DNA from: Lucifuga dentata
Lineage: Eukaryota; Chordata; Actinopteri; Ophidiiformes; Bythitidae
Assembly: GCA_014773175.1 (NCBI GenBank)
Contig: VXCM01002007.1
Span: forward strand, 26,212-90,211
Length of the DNA: 64,000 nt
Direction of reading: 5' to 3'
The position numbers and the translations under genes were made by a program. Under the pieces are notes generated by a model. It searched no databases and was not told the origin of the DNA. It worked only from the letters and a program-made list of their open reading frames with translations. Each line of letters starts with the position of its first letter. Within the stretch, counting starts at the first letter, position 1. This document shows positions 1 to 14,842 of the stretch, in pieces.

Positions 1-2585
<2,585 letters not shown>

Positions 2586-2618
2586 GCGCACGCGTCCCCC
2601 TCCCCCCGTCCCGCCAAA

Positions 2619-2624
2619 AATAAA
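2619..2624 (+). promoter_or_regulatory. cacnb4: poly(A) signal AATAAA, cacnb4
   Basis: First AATAAA after the cacnb4 stop, 34 bases downstream. It could support a very short 3' UTR; longer 3' ends cannot be excluded, as the following kilobases contain further AATAAA hexamers. Confidence 0.45.
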
Positions 2625-3516
2625 CACTGCAGCAGAGCCGGGATGCTCCCAAATTGTGCCATTTTGACTCCTCTCGCTCCAAATTATTTTTGTCTTCCTG
2701 GTTTTTAAATCTCTTTCAAAGTCTAACAAAAAAACACACGTTCAGGAATTAGTTTTTTTTTTTTTTCCCCCGTTGAGCTGCCAGATTGACACCCGTCCAA
2801 CAAAAAGCGCAGTTACCCGTCTTGAGAAAGCAGCGCAGGATCCCGACGTGAACTAAAGCCGTAACGTGAACCTTCTGCTGTGGCGTTTCTGGGATCTGTT
2901 GGGTTCGTCTTCACACGGCGCTCAGCGGAATTGATGCTCGTTGCCTGCTGGCGATGGCGTATGGGTCAGATAAAGTCCGCCGCAACAGACTGCTTGGCTC
3001 CTGACCCCCCCATTCCAGACCCTGTATAAATCCTGTCATCATTTAGCCCTTTTGCATGCAGATAGATTAATAACATCCACGCCCGTTTCATCGATATTTT
3101 GTACCCGTCGTTCTGAATCCGCTATGACGAGGTTTAAAAAAAAAAACAGTTTTGTTTTGTTTTTTATGATGGCAGTGGACGGAGTCGACTCCACATTCCC
3201 AATTCTATTTCAAATGAAAGTCACTTTGAGCAACTCCAGCTTTTGTGTAGCATAGCTTTAGCATTTTTTGGGGGGGTGAAGACCCTCGCCATCATAGGCG
3301 GAGCGGGTTCTGATGGTGCTGGGATCAGATCTCAGTTGCACCGTAGGGGACGGCAATACTACTTCTGTTCTAAACAGCTAGCACCTAGAGAGTTAGCGAA
3401 GGCAATAGCTAGAACGACAGGCTGATAGTTTAGCGAAATAGCAAAATGCTACTTGAGACGCCATTTGAAGTTGTGGAGCGGCATGAAAACAAAGGTTGGA
3501 ACTCTGTCTTTTATTT

Positions 3517-3665
3517 GTCCGTCCATCCATTTTCCCGCCGCTTATCTAGGTCCAGATCACAGAGGCTGCATGCTAAGCTAATTAGCCAAAATGTCCCTCT
3601 CACCAACCACGCTCTCCAGCTCTTCCAGGGGATTCAAAGATGTTCCCAGGCCAGATGGGAACCAC
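3517..3665 (+). mobile_element. LINE/SINE-like fragment common in fish
   Basis: The run 'gtccatccattttcccgccg ... cttatctaggt ... ctccagctcttcc ... gatgttcccaggccag' resembles a dispersed retroelement segment that I recognise from many teleost genomes. The exact family cannot be named without a repeat library. Confidence 0.6.
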
Positions 3666-6083
3666 AAATGCTCTAATAAAAAACGGTATTCAAATAATGG
3701 CCGAGATCAGTACGAAGAAATAACGTCCGGTCTCAGTAAAGGTGGGTTTGTGATGTCTCCAGGCAAATATTCATGTGTTTTGTAGTAGCATACCACCAGA
3801 TGGCAGTAGCTACATTTGAAGTAGCATACTGCAACACAGGAAAACTAAAGGATGCTAATTTGCTGTAACACCGGCACATGGAAACTTTGGTGAGAAGCAC
3901 AGCTCCTACACGGAAATCTGATATGAATTTTAAATAGAGTTTTCCAGTATACAGAGGAAAATTCTGGTGAGGATGAATATTTTTGTATTAATAATCCGAA
4001 AATAATTAGATACCAGAAAGAGCAGAAGGACGAGTTCTTGCTAGCTGGTAAGAGAAAAGCACAGCTAAAGCAAATTTAACATGACAAATGAGTGCAGATC
4101 AGAAAACGAGTGCTTCCTACAAAATATTTTTACGTATACTTAAAATTAGAAATAAAATCTCCCTGGCCACTATTTGAGCATTTACAATAATCCCTCCAGC
4201 GTATTCTGGGTCCGTGCCGTGGTCTCCCAGTTATTGCTGCATTTATGCGCGTTGAAATCAGATCTGTTTTCCGGTTCATTGCCGTTAAAGTTCCTCCCTG
4301 TGATTTTAGGGGATTCAAACCCTGAGATCTGTCACGGGATCTGTTCATCACGTTCATCCTCTGTGTCGCCGGCATGTTGTCCTGACTGCAGAGCATGTTC
4401 TTCCCTCTCTCCGAGCGTAAAAATCAGATGGACGAAACCCCCGAAACTCCAAGGTTTAGAACTTAATACATTGCAACGGCTTGTTAAAAAGGTTGAAATG
4501 TTCCTTTAAGTTTGAGCGGAATGCATGACTCAGGATGATTACGATTCTAGTTTCCTTTGGTTTAAACGGTTTTCCCTGGATAATCTGATGTACAGAAGCT
4601 GTATCGGGATTACGTCTATTATCTCCCAAAATATCCAACATGTTATCATGACTTCGGTATCGTTATCCTAAAATAAGTTTGTCTGTTAACCTGCATCAAA
4701 CATGATCTCAGGATAATAAAGTCGTTCCTCTCAGCCGTGAGAGGATGAGGCGTGTCAAAGAAGAACAGGAAAGGGTCATGATGAAATAATGAGGTGCAGT
4801 AAATTGGGACGATAAATACGAGAACCAGAAGATCATAAGTTGGCGAAGTGTTGCATGGTTATAGAAATACCTGTGAAATAAATGTCAAACTTTACATACA
4901 TACTAATATTTAATTCAACTTGGTCCCCAGATGATGAACCAGTCTGAGCTTTTCTTCTGACAGATCATTTTGTGTAGATCTGGGGAAAAAAAATTTGGAA
5001 TTTGTAGCACAAAGAAAAAGCAAAAAGCGGAGTTCCTGCATCGTGAATCTGGTGAGGATACGGAATATTTCCTCGTTCTTTCCCAAAACTTCCTGTTTGT
5101 CTCTTTGTGGTCCATGCCTGCTCACCTGTCTCATTCTGCCCCATAGCATGAAGCCCATTGGTTGACTGAACAAGAAAGTCATTGTATCCATGAACCAATC
5201 AATGCTAAGCTGGGCTGCTTGAGACAATCAGAAGGGATTTCCAGACCAGCGCCCCCTAGCTCTCCTCTGTACCTGGATCCACTTTTAGGTGAGCTCATGC
5301 ATCAATCCAGAGAATAGGAAAATCACATACACACAAACACACACACTATCTTCTCCCAGGAACTACAGCACGGGACCGAATCCATGATTTTATGCCTCAC
5401 AAAAAAAACAGAAAGATGAATGATGAAAAAGTGTGTCTGTCCCTTTTTTTTCCGTCTCATTCCAAGTTTTCCTTAAAAAACGATCTCACCGTGAAATACA
5501 CAACTTATCAGGAGGATTTTCTCCAGTAACGTGTTTCAAAAAAAAAAAAAAAAAAAAAAAATGGAACCAAACGAAGCAAAAGAACAAACATTTATCCCAG
5601 TAGAAAAGCGATAGACAAATATTTGCGATTATTTTTATAACAGATGCCTAAATGTACATATTGTCTTTGAGAGATGCTTTCTGCTGTAAACGTGCTGCAT
5701 CGGCGGGGAAAACCACGACCCACGCGGGAAACTCGGAACAGCGAGGTCAAGTGAACGAAGTTTCGGTAACGTGCAATACAAACAGCATGCTGTTTGAAAA
5801 CGAGGAACTTCATGTACTGTACTATGCAACCGCAAACTGTGTACATCGCTTTCATGCTGTGGCTTCTCCGAACCTTTTTTTTTAAAATTTATTTATTTTT
5901 TTTTATTTTTTGCCTTCAGGCAGCTTCATCTGGAATTTTACGGGAATTTTTGTGTTTGATCTTATTTCTGTGGAAGTTGAAAACTCTAAGCGGCTAATGC
6001 GGTATTGCATGCGTAATGTACCATTCTAGTTTATAAAAGTGAATTTAAAAAAAGAAAAAGAAAAACCACGTGAAGTTGGAGGT

Positions 6084-6216
6084 GACTGTGTCAAAGGCAA
6101 AGCTCTGAGTGACTTACAACTTTTTTTTTTTCAAAATAAAAAGAGTCGTNGACTGTGTCAAAGGCAAAGCTCTGAGTGACTTACAACTTTTTTTTTTTCA
6201 AAATAAAAAGAGTCGT
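6084..6216. other. assembly duplication around N at 6150
   Basis: Bases 6084-6149 recur as 6151-6216. The region is non-coding. Confidence 0.88.
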
Positions 6217-6412
6217 TCTAAAAATAAGTTTCAAAAAAAAATAAAAAGAGTCGTTCTGAATTTGTCTGTGGTGATTTTGTTGCCCTGGTGATGTGAGTTT
6301 GCGTCTAAAGCCTCATGAGAGGAAAAAATTGTGCGCTTATATTGCGTAAATTTGAACAAAGTTGTATATATAAATTCTCAGAGATGGTCTGATTTTGCTA
6401 AAGCAGCAACTG

Positions 6413-6552
6413 AAATTTGATTTTGATTTGGCAAAATAACACAAAAACTAAAATACATTTTTTTTAATTGAAAATGGTTATCAGCAACGTAACTTGTATC
6501 AGTTTTTATTTGTTGGGCTTAAACATGCAAAATCGCTGGTATGGTCCTTTAA
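6413..6552 (-). mobile_element. TTAA MITE end fragment
   Basis: Terminal 140 bases ending TGGTATGGTCCTTTAA; the opposite end is missing. Confidence 0.7.
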
Positions 6553-8266
6553 GCATTTCTAATAATTGAGAACAAATAATGATCAGATCCTTTTAGAGAA
6601 TGGGTGAATAAATTATTTGAGAAGGATTGCTTTTATAAATAAGCTTTAAACTGATCATTTTAGAGTTTTAGATTATGATTTCTTCATATCTTCAAATCAA
6701 AACATCTTGTCCACTTTTTTTTTTTTTTTTTTTTTACACTTATTTAATCCAAAGTGAAATCGAGTGCGGGAAGAAATGAGTAAAAACTGATTATTTGTGT
6801 TGTAGAAAAGCCGGTTTTGAATTAATAATTTTCCAATTTTACCGCAACTAAAGTACATGGAAGCACAAACTATTTCATGTCAAGTTATCCAAATGTAGTT
6901 CCCATAAATTCCACAGGGTGGCAGTATTTCCACAGAAAAAAAACATTATAGCTCCTCAAAGGCCCAAATCCATCTAGACTTATGATTTATGAGACGTTTG
7001 TCTGAATTTAGGGCTATTTTAGGTTTCTACAGTTTGCAAAATATGATTTGTATTATTATTGTGAGTTGGATGAATATAATGATGAACTACAACAACATAA
7101 AGTATTCTGTAGATAACATTTTTAAATGTAAAGACTCTGAAATCTGATTCTTTTTAAGTGACTAGGTCAGTTAATTCTAATTTTTTTTTTTTTTAAATTA
7201 ACAATGATTTGATCAACCAAAACACTGGGGTGCAAAAAATAGACAGTTAAAGTAAATTAAATTCAAAAATAAAATCCAGTATTTTAATTATAAATTGAAC
7301 AACAGTAAAATAAGCTAACCAAAACTTTTAAAAAGTAATATTTACGAATTAACTTTCTGGGTCTGTTGTGACCCCACAGTGGTCCCATGTTTAAGTTTCC
7401 TGGCCTCATGTCTCCTCACTGTGTATTATGTTAATTATGTCATTTTTTTTCCATTCATAAACACATGCAGAAAGTCAATATTTGCATTATATGTAAAAGG
7501 GGCTGATTGGTTTTCATTGGAGTCTTGTGTAAGGATACACACACACACACTTTCTGCATCCCGGTGAACGCTTTGTCCTCTGAAGTGTTACAGTGCAAAT
7601 AAACTTTATTCTTTTATGGTTTTTAGCCAATTTTCACAGAAAAATACTCAAACTTTTTTATCGGAGTTGATTGGTTTAAACCAATGTTTTGCTCAGATTT
7701 CCTCACGCAGCAGGAAGTTGTTTTCTCCGTAGTTTACGTGAACGAGGACATCTAGTGGTGAGGACGGCTCATCCACAACTTTTGGAAATAAAACGTAAAG
7801 AGAATATGAAAAAAAATCCTCCAATTTTCACCAGTTTTTAACATCTAAAAAGCAAAAACAAAAGTGTAAAGTGTGTGTGTTGAATTGTTGGAACCTTTGC
7901 GTGGGGAATATTTTTGCCCTGAGAAGTGCCTTGCAGGTAGCGTATCCTCATTGGCGGTGTCCTCCACTAAACGCCACTGAACACACGAACGGAGACAATG
8001 TGGATGCAGAACCATTATCGCGGTTCAGCTCTGCCAATCACATTAAAGGAGGCGGGATTTGTGTTCTCCTGGAAGACGGAACTCAGGGCTTAAAAATTTC
8101 ATGTGCTTTTCAACAGGCCTCATCACCACTGGGGGGCAGACAATCAGCCTGTCCAACCTCACATTTTTCTTTCTTTCTTTCTTATTTGATTATTTATTTA
8201 TTTACTCAGTCATTTTTTGGCATGTGCGCTTATGTCATTTTGTCATGACACCTCCCTTCCATCCCT

Positions 8267-8304
<38 letters not shown>

Positions 8305-8454
8305 CAGCAGCAGCACTCTGTCCTGGTCTCTTCCTCTCTTCTCATCTTTACATCTCTTTCTTTTCTCCACTCATTTTCTGTTTGTTTGTTTATTCGTGAA
8401 AGAATTTATTGGAATATAATTTTTGTCTGGGCCTGGATTTTCTGATTTTGACAG

Positions 8455-8499
8455 ATGGAAGGAGATTATTCGGCAGAAAGCTCGGTGACGTCCTGAAAA
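8455..8499 (+). other. possible satb2 5' non-coding exon
   Basis: A 45-base segment has an acceptor-like border (gattttgacag) and a strong donor (gtgagt). It lies 2 kb before the satb2 start exon, which itself begins at an acceptor (10484) and so needs an upstream exon. It contains a short ATG frame ending in TGA. Pure inference from borders and position. Confidence 0.25.
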
Positions 8500-9544
8500 G
8501 TGAGTCTCCATTTACTGAAACTTTAAAACTTAAAACAACAGATAAAAAACAAACCTGACAAATGAAACTAAAAATACCTCTGAATGAACAGAAATATAAT
8601 AAATAACTGTTATTAATCTCCAACTTTAAAATAACTGTGCTATAATTTAATCACAAGGTATGATGTTAAAGGGAAAAAGATTACAGAATCAAATTTGCTA
8701 CCAATTTTGATTCATATTTCTGCAGCTTCATTTTTTTTTATTACATTTATCTAAACAAAACAAAAAAAAAAAAAAANAAAAAAAAAAAAAACTGATCTCA
8801 ACCAAATAAAACCCAAATTAAAATTTTAAAAACAAAATCTTTACTTAATATCTGCAGTGGAAATTTCATCATGACCATAAGAATCTAAAAAACAAAAATT
8901 TAATATTGGGTGAAAGGGTGATTGAGTTTCATTTAAATTAAAAACTAATCATAAAATGAATGATTTTCATACGCATGAAATATCAATAAGTTGATGCATT
9001 ATCCCACATTTGAAGCTATTTGCAGGAAATGTGTTATGCGTTTAAAAACAAGTTGCGAAAAAGGCAAGAAATGCAATATTTATGGAAGGAATAAAAATTT
9101 CAATGGAATTATGACGTTTAGATTGTGTTTGAAGAACTTGATTTATTGCCTTAATCAGAGAAGAATCAAAGTTTTAACCTGTGTATAAATGTATTGAATT
9201 TGGAAATACTAATATTGCACTTTTGCCACTTTTAAGGGATTGTGTGTGAAGCTGGAATTCTTATTAAAGCCAAATTTTGATATAAAATACAACAGCTCTT
9301 CATCTGGAACATCAGAAGTCCATGTTGAGTTTGGAAAACCCTCAGAGCAGAAATTATTCCAATAACCGGATCTTTTTTTTCCAAACAGCAGGAGGCAGGA
9401 AACACAGCTGGAGCTAATCAGGCTGTTCAATAACGGACGGAACGTGCCTTTAATTTTTTGGTGCTAAACCTTCTCATGTGTTAAACCTGACACACCTGAA
9501 CCTTCAGGAGACTCCGTTTATTAGCTGCAGCTGTGTATTAAATA

Positions 9545-10067
9545 TTAAAGGACCATACCACCCATTTGAGCCTAATATATTCAGTTTTCATACATATAAC
9601 GTTACCGACAATCATTTCTCAAAAGATAAAACCGTATTTCAGCTTTCCTGATATTTTTAGTCTTTCAAAATCAAATCTTCAACTGATACCCCCACCTTAA
9701 AAATCCATGTTTCTCCTGCTAATAGTTACACAGCCTTATGAAGTCATGGTCCTTTAAATTTTTCCATAAACGCAGCTCTTCTTTTGGGACCATATTCCCT
9801 GGTGGAGGCATACATAACTTATAAAAAACCTGAATACACGTCTTGTTGGTGATGATGGATTACCTATCCCAAGAACGTTTCAAGTATCAACAAGTTGATT
9901 TTAATAGCAGAATGAACTGAAACCAATGGAGGTCTGGAAGGTAGGAAAAACATTTTTAATTCACCGTTCCAGTAGTATGCTTTGGGAAATGATTGTCAGT
10001 AACGTTACATGTATGAAAATTGAATATATTAGGCTCAAACATGCAAAATGGTGGTATGGTCCTTTAA
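9545..10067 (+). mobile_element. TTAA MITE, full-length, subfamily A
   Basis: Starts TTAAAGGACCATACCACCC and ends GGTGGTATGGTCCTTTAA. Shares almost its whole body with the copies at 42764 and 59802, which suggests recent spread. Upstream of the satb2 coding start. Confidence 0.85.
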
Positions 10068-10230
10068 ATGTGCAAATATGAATTTAGCAGAAAGATACTT
10101 TATTCAGGCCAAACCGACGATTTATCGTGTAGGGCAGCAATTTATCAATACTTTCCCGCTATTCTAAAATTAATAATCAATAAAAAGTGTAACAAGTGCT
10201 CAATATAAAATGAAAGAGAAAATTAATATG

Positions 10231-10327
10231 GTTTTATGTTTTGGAAATTAGATGTCAGTAAAGTAATGTGTGTGCAGGTTGTATATATTGAGTTTAAACA
10301 TGAAAAATCACCAGTATGGTCCTTTAA
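10231..10327. mobile_element. TTAA MITE end fragment
   Basis: Only the last ~97 bases remain, ending CAGTATGGTCCTTTAA. Confidence 0.65.
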
Positions 10328-10505
10328 GTTCAGTATTAGAGTAAATAAAAAAAGATTGTCAAAGCTATGTACTAATTACTAATAGATTATAATTATCATG
10401 ACATAACAAATATAGCAATCAATTTGTGTAAAGGATCATTTCCACTGTTTTCACGTGGCGTTTTTGTGTCCGTCTTGTTCCAGCTTCACGCTCTGTTGGG
10501 GGGGA

Positions 10506-13500
10506 ATGGAGCAACGCGGCGGGACGGGAGAGGGGATGGAGAGCCCGGGGCTTCAGGACGGAGAGGAGAGAGAGAGCCCCGCCCCCAGCGGCCCCCTGCC
10601 GTGCAAGATGAGCCGCGTTGAGGTCGACAGCGTCCCGGCAGGCCTGCAACGCCGGCAGAACGGCGTGGCGGCACTGAGGCCACTGGGAGGTCAGCTGACC
10701 AACACATGCACGGATACAAACCACAGCCAATACAACAGTTGGGTCATTATGGAGGTTTAAGGGCCATTGCAAAATTGCTAATTTATCACTTAAAGGACCA
10801 TACTGGTGATTTTTCATATTTAAGCACATTAAACCCTACCCACACATATGTTACGTTACTGGCAACCATTTTACAAAATACAAAAATATGTTTTAGTTTT
10901 CCTGTTGTTTTCCAACTCTTCTAATCTGTAAAAAATCAAATGTTCAGGTGATACACACGCACACACACCTTAAAATTTAACGTTTCGCCTGCTAACACGG
11001 ATGTCTGAATGTAGAGACGGTTCATTTTTAATTTCTGGGCAAAAGCCCTCTTTTCCTGGGACTATTTTCCCTGGCGGAGACACACGTTGTCTTCTGTGCA
11101 GCTCCACGTTGGATCTGTTAAATTAATTTTTGACAAAATATGTAATAGATGTTGTGTTCGTGACGGATTATTAACCTCAAGCATGTTTCAAGTTTCTATA
11201 AGTTTATTTTTTAAAACGTAGAGGAATCAACTGCAACCAGTGGCAGTCTGGAAGGTAGGGAAAAACAAAATCACGGTATGGTCCTTTAAGCAGCAGATAG
11301 TAAAATAATATAATAATGTTGCAGTCCCGGGACAGAAATGTTAACCTCCTAGGAATACTAAATCTTAATCCAGATTATTCACCCAATAAAATATCACTTT
11401 CTAAGATTACGTATGATTCTCATGTTCGTGATTAAACCCCCAGACATTTTTTGGACGCTGCGCTAACTTTTGCGAATTTTTCATATCTGGAAAAAGTTGC
11501 ATCCCGACCAGATTATGTGCCTCTTTCTGCAGTTTGGCTAAAAATGTCCAAAAAATAATAATATTTTTAATATTATAATTAATAATGTCCTAATAAAGTT
11601 TCTCCTCATCAGGCCTGATGATCCCCGTCTACTGTGTGGTGGAGCGCGCAGAAGTGGGCGTGGTTTCTGATGGGGAGGGGTGTGACAACCGTCATGCTGA
11701 GTTTGTACTAGTTCGTAAGGACGTCCTTTTCACGCAACTGGTAGAGACGGTGCTGGTTGCCATGGGATACTCACACAACTCCGCAGTACAGGCATGTGGT
11801 AAGTAGTGTGTGTGTGTGTGTGTGNGGGGGGGGGGGGGATTGGAACATGTTCAGATCAATATACATATGTACAGTATATGTATGTGTCATATATTCAATT
11901 CTCAACTTAAAGGAGATGTAATAGTTCAGAAACTTAAATGTCAGATATTCTTTGAACACAACATGGTTATATGAAATGTCATGTTGCATTCAAGTGCTTA
12001 TAACACTCGGATTTGGATGAAGTGTTATAATATTCAATTCCCAACTTAAAGGGGATGTAAAGTCAGTTCAGAAACTTAAATCAGACATTTCTTCCAACAC
12101 TTGAACGCAACATGGTTATATTCAATGTCATGTTGCATTCAAGTGCTTATAACCTTTTTTGGCTGTACAGCGCTTGAATAAATGTACTTTAGTTACTTTC
12201 TGCCTTTGTCCTTTACTGTGAATACTTTTACATTTTGCTGCTAGTATTCATTTCCTGTTTTCTGCAGGAAATGAATATTTTTACTTTATCAAATTTTACT
12301 TGTAACAAAGTACTTTTTTCATATTTGTAGCGTCGTTTGTACTAAAGTAAAAGCTTGAAGTACTTCTTGCAGCCTGACGCGCTATGAAGGAGGAGAAAAA
12401 TCTTTTTTTTTTTTTTANTTTTTTTTTTTTTTCAGGCTTGAGAACAAACCGAGTGGGCAGACAGTATTCAGTCAACCCTGAAACACACACACACACACAC
12501 ACACACGCAGATGAAGGGCCGTTTCACATTCCTGGCGTGTCCCACAAACACAGGGCGCCGTAACCGAGCCGAGCAACGCCCTGCGACCCCCCCAGCCTCT
12601 CCACACCGAGAGGTTTTGTCCTTTTCTTCTCCAAAAAAAAAAGAAAATTCTTGGCTGCAGTCGTGCATTTTTCCTGCGGCGCGGTTGCAACCAAAATTAC
12701 ACACAGTCGCTGCTATTTCCTGCTGCCATTGAACGCGTCTTGCATAACTTTGGCCAGACTGCAGTATTTTTAACTGGAAATGTCTTTTTTTTTTTTTTTT
12801 TTTTTCCTTTGAGCTTTTATGGTTTATGAGGATCTACCTGAATTTCTGGGCAAAAAAACCCCCTAAAATTTACGGTAACTGAATTCCATGTTTTACTGAT
12901 GCAGTTCGTTTAAAATTAAGCGTTTATTTTAAAGCTTAAATATCAAGGCTGGATCCCAAAAAACAGCCCAAACCTTAAAAAAAAAAAAAAAAAAAATCAT
13001 TTGAACTATTTTAGTTTTCGTAATTTTTTCTTAATTTTCCACCTGAAATGCTGTACTGTCCCAAAAAAGTTATACATTTTTTTTTAGATAGGACAACTCA
13101 TTTTGGCTTGTGAAAATTGGCCAGAATTCTGCAAAAATTAATTTATCATTTTAATTCATTAAATTTAACTAATTGATTAAATGTCATTCGTTTAAATTAC
13201 AGCGTACAAAGGACTTGATCCAAAGGGCATCACGTAATAATCAAAAAGAAAATAGAAATGAATAGAAATCTATCTTATATACATCTTGACCAGTGGTTCT
13301 CAAACTGTGTCACCAGTGTGGCACGCCCCTTGTGGTACGTCCAGTGACTCTGGAAATTTTTGCGGAGAATCCATTTGCAGTTAACGTTCTTTGTAGGTGT
13401 TGGTAACTTTTCAAGCTCAGTTTCTGTGTGTGTGTGTGTGTGTGTGTGTTCTCCAGGGNGTTGGTAACTTTTCAAGCTCAGTTTCTGTGTGTGTGTGTGT

Positions 13501-14598
13501 GTGTGTGTGTTCTCCAGGGATCATTAAAGTGGGTCGCTGGAAGCCCATGCCCATCCACTGCCTGACAGACGCTCCGGAAGCCACCGTGGCCGACATGCTG
13601 CTCGACGTTTACCACATGGTGACTCTGAGGATCCTCCTGCACAGGTACGCCTCACCACTTAAAGGAACATACCGGTGACTTTTGCGTGTTTGAACCTCTA
13701 CATCAGGTTCCGTCATCCTCTGTGGTGGAAAAATACACAAAAGAGGGGTTGGGGTNCTCGTGACATCAGCCTTTAGAAATCTTGGTTACAGCCCTGTTAG
13801 TGGAGCTTAAATGGGCAGCAAAATGCCTAGCAGGCTGAATTCAGGGCAAAAATAGCCCTTTTCATTAAGTTTCAATAAATATGGAATTATTTGGAGGTTT
13901 TTGAGGATTAGGATTTTAATTTTGACTGCGGCGCAAATCAACAACATACTATGGAAACGTGAATGATTTCTTTGGTGTTTTTGTCTTTATGTTTTCAATT
14001 TTAATTGAATTGAGAATTTGATGTGTATTAAATTATTGCTTTGTGGTTTTGCAGTTTCTCCAGCCTGGAGGAGCTGCCGTGGGAGCAGTGGACCCACGCC
14101 ACGGTCAGGAACGCCCTCAGAGAGCTGCTCGGGGAGATGAACCGGAGCGCGCTGGCTCAGGAATGTCCTCTCTCCCAGGTCAGTGCTCAAAGGCACTGCG
14201 GCAGTGCACAGAGATGAACCAGATGCTTCAAAAATTCATAATCTGCAAAATGCCAAAAAAAAAAAAAAAAAAAAAAAAAACATGCGCAGATAATAAATGA
14301 CAACTATTTTTCTTTGGACTTTCTATCTCGTCTGATGAACTGAAAAGCAATCAATTGATAATTAAAATTATAATCAATTTTCTACTGATTGAATACTTTT
14401 TCCCTGATATCATTACTGACAAACGACATTTTTTGTTCACCATTACATAAGTTTGTGCAAGTAGCAAGTAAGAAGGAAGTTGAGTTTGAATTAATTTCCA
14501 GAGTTAAATGTGTGTGTCCTTGTTTGACACACACCCACCCACACACACACACACATTTTCCATAAACACATGTGGTTTCATCATCCTGTCTGTCTATT

Positions 14599-14636
<38 letters not shown>

Positions 14637-14784
14637 CACACACACACACACACACACACACCCCTCAATTATCATGTTCACACACACCCTGTAGTCATTT
14701 GGCTTGATAGTGTGTCATTTATTCATGTGATTTATATATGATGTAATATGTGATTAAAGGAAACGTGTGTGTGTGTGTGTGGGN

Positions 14785-14842
<58 letters not shown>

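Larger units (their letters stand above)
2586..8454. other. intergenic region cacnb4-satb2 (3' UTR and repeats)
   Basis: No coding exon recognised. The first few hundred bases are probably cacnb4 3' UTR. The stretch also holds a retroelement-like fragment (3517-3665), a poly-A run (5538-5561), an assembly duplication around the N at 6150, a MITE right end (6413-6552), a poly-T run near 6716-6735, and (TTTC)n/(CT)n tracts (8164-8300). Open frames here are short and show no family resemblance. Confidence 0.7.

Noticed and set aside
10455..10508. Longer satb2 N-terminus starting upstream of the ATG
   Set aside because: It would need a GTG start and would run across the acceptor at 10483; the ATG at 10506 is sufficient.
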